Shown here piece after piece: positions 1 through 8,806 of a stretch of DNA of 64,000 nt. Source of the DNA: Paucimonas sp. (GTDB lineage Bacteria; Pseudomonadota; Gammaproteobacteria; Pseudomonadales; Pseudomonadaceae); contig JAIRVG010000093.1 in the NCBI GenBank assembly GCA_031253995.1, forward strand, positions 62,001 to 126,000. The letters are read 5' to 3'. Position numbers and translations under genes: made by a program. The notes under the pieces were generated by a model. The model did not search any database. It saw only the letters and a list, made by a program, of their open reading frames with translations, and was not told where the DNA came from. The number at the start of each line of letters is the position of its first letter. Positions within the stretch are counted from its first letter, which is position 1.

Positions 1-151
1 GTCGCGGCCGGAAGGCATGGCCGGCGCGATGGCGGAGGTGGAAGTCCTGTATCCCTTGCTGCTGGAGGACTTCCGCCAGTTCTATCCGCAACTGCAGGCC
101 TTTGCGGCCGCAGCCTTGCAGGACCCTCAGGCCGCCTTGGCGCGACGCTGA
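1..151 (+). CDS. acpH: ACP phosphodiesterase, C-terminal end (partial)
   Basis: Open reading frame entering from the left edge (frame starting at base 2) and ending at TGA 149–151, giving about 49 residues. The visible tail (SRPEGMAGAMAEVEVL, then FRQFYPQL) resembles the C-terminus of AcpH, which ends in a similar run of FWQFYP-type residues. AcpH removes the 4'-phosphopantetheine arm from acyl carrier protein in the cytoplasm. The 3' end overlaps the convergent olsA gene by 25 bp. Only the tail is visible, so the assignment rests on a short match from memory; the catalytic His/Asp residues are outside the window. Confidence 0.55.
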   Translation, partial: SRPEGMAGAMAEVEVLYPLLLEDFRQFYPQLQAFAAAALQDPQAALARR

Positions 152-915
152 GGCAAGACTTGCTCGGCGGTCTCGCCGAACAACGCGAGGCTCACCGCCT
201 GCTGGGCCTGGAAGGCCAGGGCGGCACGCTCCACACCCTTGCTCGGGATGGGCTCCAGCAGATGCACCTCGACGTCGCCGCAAGGCTGGGCGAACAGGCG
301 CATCAGGTGGGAGAGCAGGTCGTCATCACCGATGAACGGAGCGATCGGATCCGGCTGGCCATCACGCAGGTAACGCAGGGCGATGGGTTGCAGCGGCACT
401 TCGCTGTCGATGGCGCTGGCCAGCAGGCGACCATGGAAGGTGCGCAGGCTGCGGCCATCGGTGGTGGTGCCTTCGGGGAAGATCAGCAGGGCGCAGTGCT
501 GTTGCAGGTGCTGGCTGATCTGCCGGCGCAGCAACTGGCTGTCGCCACTGCCACGGCGGATGAACAGGGTCCCGGCCTTGTGCGCCAGCCAGCCGGCCAC
601 CGGCCAGGTGCGCACTTCGGCCTTGGACAGGAAGGACAGCGGGGCGAGCATGCCCAGCAGCGGGATGTCGGTCCACGACACATGGTTGCTGACCCACAGC
701 ATCGGTTGTTGCGGCAACTGGCCGATCACCTTGACCCGGAACGGCAGGGCGTTGATCAGGCGCTGCATGAAGATCCGCGACCAGCGCTGCCGGCGTTGTG
801 CCGAGGCGTTGATGCCGAGGCGCTCGAACAGGCCGAACAGCGAGGCCATGCCCAGGCCCAGCAGCACCACCAGCAACACCCGGACGATGCGGGCGAACAC
901 CCGCAGGCGCTGCAT
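127..915 (-). CDS. olsA: Lyso-ornithine lipid / 1-acylglycerol-3-phosphate O-acyltransferase
   Basis: 262-aa PlsC-family acyltransferase. An N-terminal membrane segment (about residues 8–28, VRVLLVVLLGLGMASLFGLF) is followed by the acyltransferase blocks: NHVSWTDIPLL (the NHX4D catalytic motif), a GTLFIRRG block, and FPEGTTTDGRSL (substrate phosphate site). The start MQRLRVFARIV is chosen because its ATG overlaps the olsB stop by one base (TGATG), implying translational coupling; the frame stays open upstream but lies inside olsB. With OlsB upstream, the likely job is the second acylation that completes ornithine lipid at the inner membrane. A general lysophosphatidate acyltransferase role cannot be excluded. 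Confidence 0.85.
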   Translation of the reverse strand: MQRLRVFARIVRVLLVVLLGLGMASLFGLFERLGINASAQRRQRWSRIFMQRLINALPFRVKVIGQLPQQPMLWVSNHVSWTDIPLLGMLAPLSFLSKAEVRTWPVAGWLAHKAGTLFIRRGSGDSQLLRRQISQHLQQHCALLIFPEGTTTDGRSLRTFHGRLLASAIDSEVPLQPIALRYLRDGQPDPIAPFIGDDDLLSHLMRLFAQPCGDVEVHLLEPIPSKGVERAALAFQAQQAVSLALFGETAEQVLPQRRAKAA

Positions 916-1670
916 CACACCGCCGCCTTGAAGTGACGGGCGTAACGCGGGCAGAGTTCGTCGCGCTTGAGCAGGATGAACACGTCGGCGACCTGGAAAT
1001 CCTCGTCCCAGCACGGCTCGCCGCAGATCTTCGCGCCCAGGCGCATGTAGGCCTTGAGCAGCGGTGGCATCTGCGCGATGACGTTGCCCGGCAGGGCCAG
1101 GTTCGGCAGCGGGTTCTTCGGTTCGGCACGCAGGTGCTCGGTGCACAGGTGCTGTTCGCGCAGGCGCTGCATGATCGCGTGGGCCTGCACGCCGCCGTCC
1201 TGCATCGGGATGCTGGCGCAGCCCATCAGGTAGCTGTAGCGGCCTTCGTTGAGGATCTCCGCCAGCTCGCTCCACAGCACGGCGATGGTGCCGCCGTTGC
1301 GGTAGGCGGCATCCACGCAGGTGCGGCCGAGTTCGAGGATCGGGCCTTGCAGGTGGCCGAGGCCATGCAGGCTGAATTCTTCTTCGCTGTAGAAGCGCCC
1401 CAGGCTGCTGGCGGCGCGATGGTCGAGCAGGCGGGTGGTGGCCACCAGGCGACCGCTGTTCAGGTCGCGCACGCCGATGTGCATGCAGTGCGCGTCGTAG
1501 TCGTCCATGTCCAGGCCTTGCTCGGCTCCCTTGAGCTTGGCCTTGAATTCACCACTGAAGACACTGAAACGCAGGGCCTGGGCCTCGCGCAAGGCAGCCG
1601 GGCCCACCAGGCGTTCGGCTTGCAGACGGCGTTCAGTGCTGTTGTCGCCAGAGCGAGCGATCTGAGTCAT
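915..1670 (-). CDS. olsB: L-ornithine N(alpha)-acyltransferase (hemolysin/GNAT family)
   Basis: 251-aa protein of the OlsB/hemolysin GNAT family, which transfers a 3-hydroxyacyl chain from ACP to ornithine to make lyso-ornithine lipid. Visible family features: EAQALRFSVFSGEF near the N-terminus, DDYDAHCMHIGVRD, LELGRTCVDAAYRNGG (acetyl-CoA-fold loop) and LMGCASIPMQDG. The frame could start 8 codons earlier, but ATG 1668–1670 has a GGAGA Shine–Dalgarno about 8 nt upstream. First gene of the olsB–olsA pair. Ornithine lipids usually replace phospholipids under phosphate limitation; I saw no clear Pho box. Confidence 0.88.
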   Translation of the reverse strand: MTQIARSGDNSTERRLQAERLVGPAALREAQALRFSVFSGEFKAKLKGAEQGLDMDDYDAHCMHIGVRDLNSGRLVATTRLLDHRAASSLGRFYSEEEFSLHGLGHLQGPILELGRTCVDAAYRNGGTIAVLWSELAEILNEGRYSYLMGCASIPMQDGGVQAHAIMQRLREQHLCTEHLRAEPKNPLPNLALPGNVIAQMPPLLKAYMRLGAKICGEPCWDEDFQVADVFILLKRDELCPRYARHFKAAV

Positions 1671-1802
1671 TGCGAGTCTCCATAAGCCAGCCATGGGGTT
1701 GCGGCCGGTCGACTTTGTTGTGCAAGCTCAGACTAGGTAGACGGGGTGAAACGCCCGTGAATGTTTGGTGATGCTTGTATGACAGCCCCCGAGGAGCCTT
1801 TC

Positions 1803-2696
1803 ATGAGCTGGCTGGAACGTCTGAATCGACCACACGCGCAACCCCTGCTGGACAACCTGGGGGACACCTGGGCCAGCCTGCTGGACCGTCTGGGCCCGGT
1901 GTCGCCGTTCGAGCTGGCGGTGCTCGGCGGCCAGGCCATGCCGACCCCGGGGCTGGCTTTCCTCGCCGGCTACCAGGCGGCGCTGCGGGTGCTCTGGCCC
2001 AGCGCGCCGGACAGCCTCGGCGCGCTGTGCGCCAGCGAGAAGCGCAGCGTGCGGCCGGCGGACATGGCGATGCGCCTGGACCTTTCGGCATTGCGCCTGG
2101 ACGGCAGCAAGGATTTCGTCACCTGCGGCCCCGATGCCGACTGGCTGCTGGTAGCGGCGCGCAGCGAGGCGCCGGGGGAAGCGCCGCAGATGAGCCTGGC
2201 GGTGGTCTATCCCGGCGAGCCGGGGGTGCGGCTGGAACCGCTGCCTGCACTGCCGCTGATGCCGGAAGTGGGGCACGCCCGCCTGCACCTGGAACAGGCG
2301 CTGTGCGAGCGCCTGGCGGGGGATGGCTGGGATGCCTATGTGAAGCCGTTCCGTTCCCTCGAAGACTTGTATGTGCTGAGTGCCCTGTGTGCCTGGCTGT
2401 ATGGCATCGGGCGTCGTCACGGCTGGTCGCAGGGCCTGATGCTGCGCTTGCTCGCGCTGCTGGGCGGCTGTGCCGAGGGTAGCCGGCAGAGTGCCGAGGC
2501 GTCGGCCAGTCATTTGTTGCTGGGTGGTCTGTTCGCCCAGTTCGGCGCCATGCGGAATGAGATCAACGCGGCGCTGGCGGGCACGGAAGGGCAGTGGTCG
2601 GATTTGTGGATGCGTGACCAGGGGATCCTGGAGATCGCCAGTGCGGCGCGGGCGAAGCGGCTGGAGAAGGCCTGGCTGGCAGCCGGATTGACTTGA
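1803..2696 (+). CDS. Acyl-CoA dehydrogenase-like protein
   Basis: 297-aa protein with partial resemblance to acyl-CoA dehydrogenases: LDGSKDFVTCGPDADWLLVAAR (around residues 100–121) matches the conserved middle-domain pattern in which a substrate-binding strand is followed by LLVAAR. The protein is much shorter than a typical 380-aa enzyme, and I cannot find the C-terminal catalytic Glu region, so it may be a degenerate or specialised member. The start is chosen at ATG 1803 because AGGAG lies 6–10 nt upstream; an in-frame ATG at 1779 has no such site. Stands alone, divergent from olsB. Confidence 0.6.
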   Translation: MSWLERLNRPHAQPLLDNLGDTWASLLDRLGPVSPFELAVLGGQAMPTPGLAFLAGYQAALRVLWPSAPDSLGALCASEKRSVRPADMAMRLDLSALRLDGSKDFVTCGPDADWLLVAARSEAPGEAPQMSLAVVYPGEPGVRLEPLPALPLMPEVGHARLHLEQALCERLAGDGWDAYVKPFRSLEDLYVLSALCAWLYGIGRRHGWSQGLMLRLLALLGGCAEGSRQSAEASASHLLLGGLFAQFGAMRNEINAALAGTEGQWSDLWMRDQGILEIASAARAKRLEKAWLAAGLT

Positions 2697-2785
2697 GAGC
2701 GGTGGGCTCCCCCCTGTAGCTGGCCAATCATGTTGTCATGAACCCCTGCTAGCCTTGGCCGATCACGATCTCAGGTACAGGCCAC

Positions 2786-3811
2786 ATGCGCATCGCGGTC
2801 ATCGGATTCCTGCTCTGGGCAATCATCGGCCCCGCCTCGGCCAGCGAGTCGTCGGCCCTCGCAGCCTATGCCTTCCCGCCCCGCAACGAGCAGACCCGCG
2901 AGGGCGTGCGCACCGATGCGCTGCTGGTCATCCGTGATGGCAAGGTGCTCTTCGAGCACTACGCCAGCCCCACCAACGCCGACACCCCGCACCTCACCTG
3001 GTCCATCAGCAAGAGCGTCCTGGCCACCGTCCTCGGCGTCGCCTATGGCGAAGGCCGCTTCAAGCTGGACGACCCGGCCGCGAAATTCCATCCGCCGATG
3101 CAGGCCCACCCGCAGGTGCGCCTGCAGGACCTGCTGCACTGGGCCAGCGGCCTCGACTGGCAGGAAGACTACGAGTACGCCCCGCTGAAATCCTCGGTGG
3201 TGGCGATGCTCTACACCCGCGGCCGGCAGGACATGGCCGGGTTCACCGCCGAGCACGGCGTAGCGGCGCCCCCGGGCACGCGCTTCCTCTATTCCAGCGG
3301 CGACAGCAACGTGCTGGCCGCCGCCCTGCGCCAGATGGTCGGTAGCGACGCCTACGCCGACTATCCCTGGCGCGCCCTGTTCGAGCCGCTGGGCATCCGG
3401 CACGCGGTCTGGGAGCGTGACGCCCAGGGCACTTTCGTCGGCTCTTCCTATCTCTACCTGACTGCCCGCGACCTCGCGCGTATCGGCCAGTTGATGCTCG
3501 ATGACGGCCGCTGGCAGGGCCGGCAACTGTTGCCCGCCGACTGGGTGAAATTCAACCGCCAACCCTTCGACACTCCCGCCGAACCCGGCGAGGCCATGCC
3601 CGGCGGCCACTGGTGGCTCAATTCCGCGGGCGCATGGCCGGACGCGCCGACGGACACCTTCGCCGCCCTCGGCCACTGGGGCCAGGCGCTCTATGTCGTA
3701 CCGCAACAGCGCCTGGTGATCGTGCGCTACGCCGATGACCGCGATGGCAGCTTCCAGCACAACACCCTGCTGCGCCATGTCCTTGCCGCATTCCCCGGAG
3801 AGCAGCCATGA
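2786..3811 (+). CDS. Beta-lactamase-fold serine hydrolase, exported
   Basis: 341-aa class C beta-lactamase/esterase family protein. A signal peptide (residues 1–19, MRIAVIGFLL...ASA) points to the periplasm. The catalytic set is present: S73-I-S-K76 (SxxK), Y169-S-S171 (YxS/N) and H297-W-G299 (replacing the KTG box, as often seen in esterase-like members). Length and motifs fit peptidase/esterase family S12 rather than a dedicated resistance enzyme; the substrate is unknown. The stop overlaps the next start (ATGA at 3808–3811), so the two are probably co-translated. Confidence 0.8.
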   Translation: MRIAVIGFLLWAIIGPASASESSALAAYAFPPRNEQTREGVRTDALLVIRDGKVLFEHYASPTNADTPHLTWSISKSVLATVLGVAYGEGRFKLDDPAAKFHPPMQAHPQVRLQDLLHWASGLDWQEDYEYAPLKSSVVAMLYTRGRQDMAGFTAEHGVAAPPGTRFLYSSGDSNVLAAALRQMVGSDAYADYPWRALFEPLGIRHAVWERDAQGTFVGSSYLYLTARDLARIGQLMLDDGRWQGRQLLPADWVKFNRQPFDTPAEPGEAMPGGHWWLNSAGAWPDAPTDTFAALGHWGQALYVVPQQRLVIVRYADDRDGSFQHNTLLRHVLAAFPGEQP

Positions 3812-4104
3812 AGCGACTGTTGCTGTTGATCCTCCTGGGCCTGCTGGTCTGGGGCTGGTCCGAGCGCGAAGCCTTGAGCGCCTTCCCCGGCATCCTCAGC
3901 GCCTACTCGGCCAAGGAATATTGTTCCTGCCGCTATGTGATGGGCTTCGATCCGGGTTACTGCCAGAGCTATGTGAAGCAGTGGCTGCCCCTCGGCGAGC
4001 TGCGCGACGATGCCCAGCACAAGCGGGTCTACGCCCGTGGTCTGGGCCGCGACGCCAGCGCGCAATGGCGGGGGCCGCGGGAGGGCTGCGGCTTGCTGCC
4101 GTGA
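3808..4104 (+). CDS. Small exported or membrane-anchored protein, unknown function
   Basis: 98-aa protein with an N-terminal hydrophobic segment (residues 2–18, KRLLLLILLGLLVWGW) that could be a signal peptide or anchor, then a Cys-containing region (KEYCSCRYVMG, GYCQSYVK, EGCGLLP) with four cysteines that could form disulfides in the periplasm. Its ATG overlaps the stop of the preceding hydrolase by four bases, which suggests a linked function such as an accessory factor. I do not recognise a family. Confidence 0.7.
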   Translation: MKRLLLLILLGLLVWGWSEREALSAFPGILSAYSAKEYCSCRYVMGFDPGYCQSYVKQWLPLGELRDDAQHKRVYARGLGRDASAQWRGPREGCGLLP

Positions 4105-4149
4105 GGGCGGGCGGGTAAGGTTGAGCGCCAAAGTGTTTCAGGATTTCGC

Positions 4150-4731
4150 ATGTCCACCTCGCTCCGCCTCCTGCTCGCCGCGCTGGCGATCGTCTGCCTT
4201 CCTGCCCAGGCCAACTGGTACCTGGACAACGAGTCATCACGCCTTTCCTTCATCAGCAGCAAGAACGGCGACGTGTCCGAAGTGCACCGCTTCCTGGTGC
4301 TGCACGGCAAGGTCGACCGCAAGGGCGCGGCCGAGCTGGAAGTCGAGATGGAGTCGGTGAGCAGCGGCATCCCCCTGCGCGACGAACGCATGCGCAGGGA
4401 CCTGTTCGCCGTCGACACCTTCCCCGAGGCGACCATCCGTGCCCAACTCGACCTGCGCCCGATCAACGACCTGGCCAACGGCGCCCAGCTGGAGCTGCGC
4501 CTGCCGGTCAACGTCACGCTGCACGGCAAGACCCACAGCTACAACGCGCAACTGCTGGCGACCCGCCTCGACGAACGCCGCTTCCAGGTGGTGACCCTCG
4601 AACCGCTGGTGCTGCGTGCCGAGCACTTCGACCTGGCGCCGGGCCTGGAGACCCTGCGCAAGGCGGCCGGGCTCAAGTCGATCAACCTCTCGGTGCCGGT
4701 GGGTGCGGTGCTGATCTTCACGGCGCGCTGA
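4150..4731 (+). CDS. YceI-family periplasmic lipid-binding protein
   Basis: 193-aa YceI-domain protein. A signal peptide (residues 1–21, ending PAQA) precedes NWYLDNESSRLSFIS, the usual YceI opening, in which the first strand of a lipocalin-like barrel begins. The rest shows the family's alternation of beta-strands and the LPVNVTLHGKTH strand. Family members bind isoprenoid or fatty-acid-like molecules in the periplasm. It ends one base before the cardiolipin synthase start, so the two probably share a transcript. Confidence 0.8.
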   Translation: MSTSLRLLLAALAIVCLPAQANWYLDNESSRLSFISSKNGDVSEVHRFLVLHGKVDRKGAAELEVEMESVSSGIPLRDERMRRDLFAVDTFPEATIRAQLDLRPINDLANGAQLELRLPVNVTLHGKTHSYNAQLLATRLDERRFQVVTLEPLVLRAEHFDLAPGLETLRKAAGLKSINLSVPVGAVLIFTAR

Positions 4732-4732
4732 C

Positions 4733-5890
4733 ATGGCCGGGCCGGTCTTTCCCTGGCGTTCCGGCAACCAGTTCGAACTGCTGATCGATGGCCCGGCGTT
4801 CTTTCCGTCCATGCTCACGGCCATTGCCCGTGCCGAGTTCCAGGTCGACCTGGAGCTGTACCTGGTGGAGGCGGGCGCCTGTGCCGAAGCCATGGTCCAG
4901 GCCCTGGTCAGCGCTGCCGAGCGCGGTGTGCAGGTGCGCTGCCTGTTCGACGACTACGGCTCCCTGGCCTTCACCCTCAGCTTGCGCCAGCGCCTGCAGG
5001 CCGCCGGCGTGGAACTGCGCTGGTACAACCGCCTGCGCTGGCGCCGTGGTGTGCGCAACCTGTACCGCGACCACCGCAAGATCCTGCTGGTGGACCAGAC
5101 CGTTGCCTGGGTCGGCGGGACCGGGGTTACCGACGAGTTCTGGCACCCTGGCGAGAACGCCAGCGAATGGCACGAAGTGATGGTGCAGATCCAGGGCCCG
5201 CTGGTGGCGGACTGGCAGATGCTCTTCGACCGCCAGTGGCGGGCCAACCCGCGCCGCGTGGCCTGGCGCCCGCCGACCCACTTCGGCCTGCCGCGCCTGC
5301 CCCGGGTACCGGTGAGCGGCGAAGGGCTGGGCCGGGTGGCCTACGCCGACGCCCGCCAGCACCGTGACATCCTGCAGTCCCTGGTCCGTGCGCTGAACAG
5401 CGGCCAGCGTCGCATCTGGCTGGCGACCCCGTATTTCCTGCCGACCTGGAAGGTCCGCCGCTCCCTGCGCCGGGCGGCCGCCCGCGGCATCGACGTGCGC
5501 CTGCTGCTAACCGGACCGCGCACCGACCACCCTTCGGTGCGCTATGCCGGCCATCGCTATTACCCGCGCCTGCTGCGTGCCGGGGTGAAGATCTTCGAGT
5601 TCCAGCCGTGTTTCCTGCACCTGAAGATGGTGCTGGTGGATGACTGGGTGAGTATCGGCTCGTGCAACTTCGACCACTGGAACCTGCGTTTCAATCTTGA
5701 GGCCAATGTCGAGGCCATCGACCCGGGCTTGAATCAGGCCGTGACCGAAAGCTTCGTCCGTGATTTCGCCCAGAGCACCGAGGTCAGCCTGGATGACTGG
5801 CGCGCCCGTCCCTTGTGGCGGCGTTTGCAGCAGCGCGTCTGGGGCTGGCTGGACCGGTTGGTGGTGAACCTGCTGGATCGCCGCAACTGA
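4733..5890 (+). CDS. clsB: Cardiolipin synthase B-type phospholipase D family protein
   Basis: 385-aa PLD-superfamily enzyme with two HKD motifs: H114-R-K116 with D121 (DHRKILLVD) followed by GGTG, and a second near residue 300 (HLKMVLVDDW, then GSCNFDHWNL). The lack of N-terminal transmembrane helices and the length fit ClsB/YbhO, which makes cardiolipin or related lipids from phosphatidylglycerol. It follows the YceI gene with almost no gap and ends at a strong bidirectional terminator. Together with olsBA nearby, this end of the window is rich in membrane-lipid genes. Confidence 0.82.
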   Translation: MAGPVFPWRSGNQFELLIDGPAFFPSMLTAIARAEFQVDLELYLVEAGACAEAMVQALVSAAERGVQVRCLFDDYGSLAFTLSLRQRLQAAGVELRWYNRLRWRRGVRNLYRDHRKILLVDQTVAWVGGTGVTDEFWHPGENASEWHEVMVQIQGPLVADWQMLFDRQWRANPRRVAWRPPTHFGLPRLPRVPVSGEGLGRVAYADARQHRDILQSLVRALNSGQRRIWLATPYFLPTWKVRRSLRRAAARGIDVRLLLTGPRTDHPSVRYAGHRYYPRLLRAGVKIFEFQPCFLHLKMVLVDDWVSIGSCNFDHWNLRFNLEANVEAIDPGLNQAVTESFVRDFAQSTEVSLDDWRARPLWRRLQQRVWGWLDRLVVNLLDRRN

Positions 5891-5918
5891 TCTGTTACGG
5901 GGAGCGTACGGGCAATAA

Positions 5919-5948
5919 AAAAGCGGCGTGGATAACCACGCCGCTTTT
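5919..5948. terminator. Bidirectional rho-independent terminator, clsB / fumarase
   Basis: Perfect 13-bp stem (5919–5931 with 5936–5948), loop ATAA, with A-run on the left and T-run on the right so that it can stop transcription from both convergent genes. Confidence 0.9.
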
Positions 5949-5954
5949 GCCTTT

Positions 5955-5987
5955 CACTTGAAGCTTGCCGCTTGAAGCTTGGGGCTG
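5955..5987. repeat. Single CTTGAAGCTTGC-type repeat arm
   Basis: Two tandem copies of a GCTTGAAGCTTG-like unit directly between the terminator and the fumarase stop codon. Same family as the paired arms at 11788–11870, 22650–22742 and 38890–39033, but here only one arm is present. Confidence 0.55.
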
Positions 5988-7511
5988 TTACTTCACTTCC
6001 ACCGCCAGGCTTTCGGCAATCTTGCTCTGCCAGATCGCAGGACCGGTGATGTGAACCGACTCACCCTTGCTGTCCACCGCGACGGTGACCGGCATGTCCT
6101 TGACCTCGAACTCGTAGATCGCTTCCATGCCCAGCTCGGCGAAAGCCAGGACCTTGGATTTCTTGATCGCCTGGGCCACCAGGTAGGCGGCGCCGCCGAC
6201 GGCCATCAGGTACACGGCCTTGCTGTCCTTGATCGCGTCGATGGCGGTAGGGCCACGCTCGGACTTGCCGATCATGCCCAGCAGACCGGTCTGTTCGAGG
6301 ATCTGGCGGGTGAACTTGTCCATGCGGGTGGCAGTGGTCGGACCGGCCGGGCCAACGACTTCCTCACGCACCGGATCCACCGGGCCGACGTAGTAGATGA
6401 AGCGGCCTTTCAGGTCCACCGGCAGCTCTTCGCCACGGTTGAGCATCTCGACCATGCGCTTGTGCGCGGCGTCGCGGCCGGTGAGCATCTTGCCGTTGAG
6501 CAGGATGGTCTCGCCCGGTTTCCAGCTCTGCACGTCTTCCGGGGTCAGGGTGTCGAGGTCGACACGGCGGGCCGACGGACCGGCTTCCCAGACGATTTCC
6601 GGGTAGGCGTCCAGCGACGGCGCTTCCAGTTCGGCCGGGCCGGAGCCGTCCAGGACGAAGTGGGCGTGACGGGTGGCGGCGCAGTTCGGGATCATGCACA
6701 CCGGCAGCGAGGCGGCGTGGGTCGGGTAGTCCATGATCTTCACGTCGAGCACGGTGGTCAGGCCGCCGAGGCCCTGGGCACCTATACCCAGCTGGTTGAC
6801 CTTGTCGAACAGCTCCAGGCGCAGTTCCTCGATGCGGTTCTGCGGGCCACGGGCTTTCAGTTCATGGATGTCGATGGATTCCATCAACACTTCCTTGGCC
6901 ATCACCGCGGCCTTCTCGGCGGTACCGCCGATGCCGATGCCGAGCATGCCTGGTGGGCACCAGCCGGCGCCCATGGTCGGGACGGTCTTCAGCACCCAGT
7001 CGACGATCGAGTCGGACGGGTTGAGCATGGCCATCTTCGACTTGTTCTCGGAGCCGCCGCCCTTGGCCGCGACGTCCACTTCCACGGTGTTGCCCGGGAC
7101 GATGGAGTAGTGGATGACCGCCGGGGTGTTGTCCTTGGTGTTTTTACGCGCACCGGCCGGGTCGGCCAGGATCGAGGCGCGCAGGACGTTGTCCGGCAGG
7201 TTGTAGGCGCGACGCACGCCTTCGTTGATCATGTCGTCGACGCTCATGGTGGCGCCGTTCCAGCTCACGTCCATGCCGACGCGGACGAACACGGTGACGA
7301 TACCGGTGTCCTGGCAGATCGGGCGGTGGCCGGTGGCGCACATGCGCGAGTTGATCAGGATCTGGGCGATGGAGTCGCGCGCGGCGGGCGACTCTTCACG
7401 CAGATAGGCCTCGTGCATAGCCTGGATGAAATCGACGGGGTGGTAGTACGAAATGAATTGCAGGGCATCGGCGACGCTCTGAATCAGGTCGTCTTGCTTG
7501 ATCACGGTCAT
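5988..7511 (-). CDS. Class I (iron–sulfur) fumarate hydratase
   Basis: 507-aa class I fumarase, converting fumarate and malate in the TCA cycle with an oxygen-sensitive [4Fe-4S] cluster. Diagnostic stretches: CQDTGIVTVFVRVGMDV, GGGSENKSKMAMLNPS, WCPPGMLGIGIGGTAEKA, MIPNCAATRHAHFVLDGSGP; the C-terminal domain carries VYLMAVGGAAYLVAQAIKK. The listed reading frame extends 10 codons further, but ATG 7509–7511 (MTVIKQDDLI) has AGGAG 8–9 nt upstream. Monocistronic, ended by the terminator at 5919–5948. FumA-like; the exact paralogue name is uncertain. Confidence 0.92.
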   Translation of the reverse strand: MTVIKQDDLIQSVADALQFISYYHPVDFIQAMHEAYLREESPAARDSIAQILINSRMCATGHRPICQDTGIVTVFVRVGMDVSWNGATMSVDDMINEGVRRAYNLPDNVLRASILADPAGARKNTKDNTPAVIHYSIVPGNTVEVDVAAKGGGSENKSKMAMLNPSDSIVDWVLKTVPTMGAGWCPPGMLGIGIGGTAEKAAVMAKEVLMESIDIHELKARGPQNRIEELRLELFDKVNQLGIGAQGLGGLTTVLDVKIMDYPTHAASLPVCMIPNCAATRHAHFVLDGSGPAELEAPSLDAYPEIVWEAGPSARRVDLDTLTPEDVQSWKPGETILLNGKMLTGRDAAHKRMVEMLNRGEELPVDLKGRFIYYVGPVDPVREEVVGPAGPTTATRMDKFTRQILEQTGLLGMIGKSERGPTAIDAIKDSKAVYLMAVGGAAYLVAQAIKKSKVLAFAELGMEAIYEFEVKDMPVTVAVDSKGESVHITGPAIWQSKIAESLAVEVK

Positions 7512-7781
7512 GCAGCGCGCTCCTCTTAAACACGGGAACATTCAATAAGGTATTCCGACGCGGACAGGCCGAGTTGTCGAAACGACCTTTCAGAAGCGCC
7601 GCGACAAAATGTCCGACGCAAAAAAGGCGCGGCAGTATAGCGCGCCTCGGCCATTGGTACACGCGCCAGTGGTCCAACCATGGTCGGTGATCGCCCGGCA
7701 TCGTTCTTGCTGTTTTCGCTTGGCCTGTCCTACAGAACATGCCTAGATTGACGTAAGAATATTTTCCGGAGATGAACCTCG

Positions 7782-8720
7782 ATGCCCGAACTGCGTGTCG
7801 GCGACCAGCAGTGGTCGGTCGCGCCTGGCTGCAACCTGCTCGACGCGCTGAATGCGGCGGGTTGTGGCGTGCCCTACAGCTGCCGGGCGGGGAGTTGCCA
7901 TGCCTGCCTGGTGCGTTGCCTGGAGGGCGAGCCGGCGGACGAGCATCCCGAGGCGCTCAAGGCCGAACAACGCGAACGCGGCTGGCGGCTGGCCTGTCAG
8001 TGCCGGGTGGACGCGGACCTGCGCGTGGCGCTGTTCGACCCGCGCCAGGATGGCCAGCCGGCACGGGTGGTGGCGGCGGACTGGCTGGGTGGCGAGGTGC
8101 TGCGCCTGCGTGTGCAGGCGTTGAATGGCCTGCGCTACCAGGCGGGGCAGCACCTGGTGCTGTGGAATGCCGAGGGCGTGGCGCGGCCGTACTCGCTGGC
8201 GAGCGTGCCGGGAGAGGATCCGTGGCTGGAGTTCCACATCGATTGCCGGCAGCCGGGGGCGTTCTGTACCCCGGCACGGCAGCTCACGGTTGGGGCGGAG
8301 TTGCGCCTTGGCGAACTGCGTGCCGGCGCCTTGCAGTACGACCCGGAGTGGCAGGATCGGCCGCTCTGGTTGCTGGCGGCGGGCACCGGGCTGGCGCCGT
8401 TGTGGGGCATTCTGCGGGAGGCGTTGAGGCAGGGGCATCGGGGACCGATTCGGCTGCTGCACCTGGCGCGGGACAGTGTGGGGCATTACCTGGCGGATGA
8501 GCTGGGGGAGTGGGCGGCGCGTTATCCGCAGGTGCAGGTGGAGCTGGTGACGCCGGCTGAATTGCCGGCGGCGCTGGCGGCGTTGCGGGTGCAGTCGCGG
8601 CAGACGGTGGCGCTGGTGTGCGGGGCGCCGGGGAGTGTCGAGGAGTTTTCGCGACGGTTGTTCCTGGCGGGGGTGCCGAGGAACCAGGTGTATTCCGATC
8701 TGTTCGTAGGGCATGCCTAG
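7782..8720 (+). CDS. 2Fe-2S ferredoxin / FAD–NAD(P)H oxidoreductase
   Basis: 312-aa fused electron-transfer protein. N-terminal plant-type ferredoxin domain with the cluster ligands CRAGSCHACLVRC around residues 32–44 and a further Cys near LACQC. It is followed by an FAD-binding domain (RPYSLAS, the RxYS flavin motif) and an NAD(P)-binding domain (AAGTGLAPLWGIL, then CGAP). This layout matches reductase components of ring-hydroxylating oxygenases, yet no oxygenase gene is adjacent, so the partner is unknown. GGAG lies 9 nt before the ATG. The REP element follows the stop directly. Confidence 0.85.
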   Translation: MPELRVGDQQWSVAPGCNLLDALNAAGCGVPYSCRAGSCHACLVRCLEGEPADEHPEALKAEQRERGWRLACQCRVDADLRVALFDPRQDGQPARVVAADWLGGEVLRLRVQALNGLRYQAGQHLVLWNAEGVARPYSLASVPGEDPWLEFHIDCRQPGAFCTPARQLTVGAELRLGELRAGALQYDPEWQDRPLWLLAAGTGLAPLWGILREALRQGHRGPIRLLHLARDSVGHYLADELGEWAARYPQVQVELVTPAELPAALAALRVQSRQTVALVCGAPGSVEEFSRRLFLAGVPRNQVYSDLFVGHA

Positions 8721-8740
8721 ATCATGAAAGCGATCGCGGA

Positions 8741-8800
8741 CCTTGTGGGAGCGGGTTCACCCGCTCCCACAAGGTCCCTGCTAAATCAATGAGTCATGTG
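8741..8800. repeat. REP palindrome with 26-bp flank, copy 1
   Basis: Perfect 16-bp inverted repeat (8741–8756 and 8759–8774, centre TC) of the P. putida REP type containing GCGGGTTCACCCGC, followed immediately by a 26-bp flank at 8775–8800. The same flank recurs exactly at 35040–35065 and with three changes at 19050–19075. Lies between convergent genes. Confidence 0.85.
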
Positions 8801-8806
8801 GTGCGC

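Noticed and set aside
5979..7529. 516-codon plus-strand ORF opposite the fumarase gene
   Set aside because: Shadow of the class I fumarase in high-GC DNA; His/Gly/Val-rich translation with no domain motif.
8775..8800. 26-bp repeats as phage attachment sites
   Set aside because: Three dispersed copies with no integrase or tRNA nearby; association is with REP palindromes.
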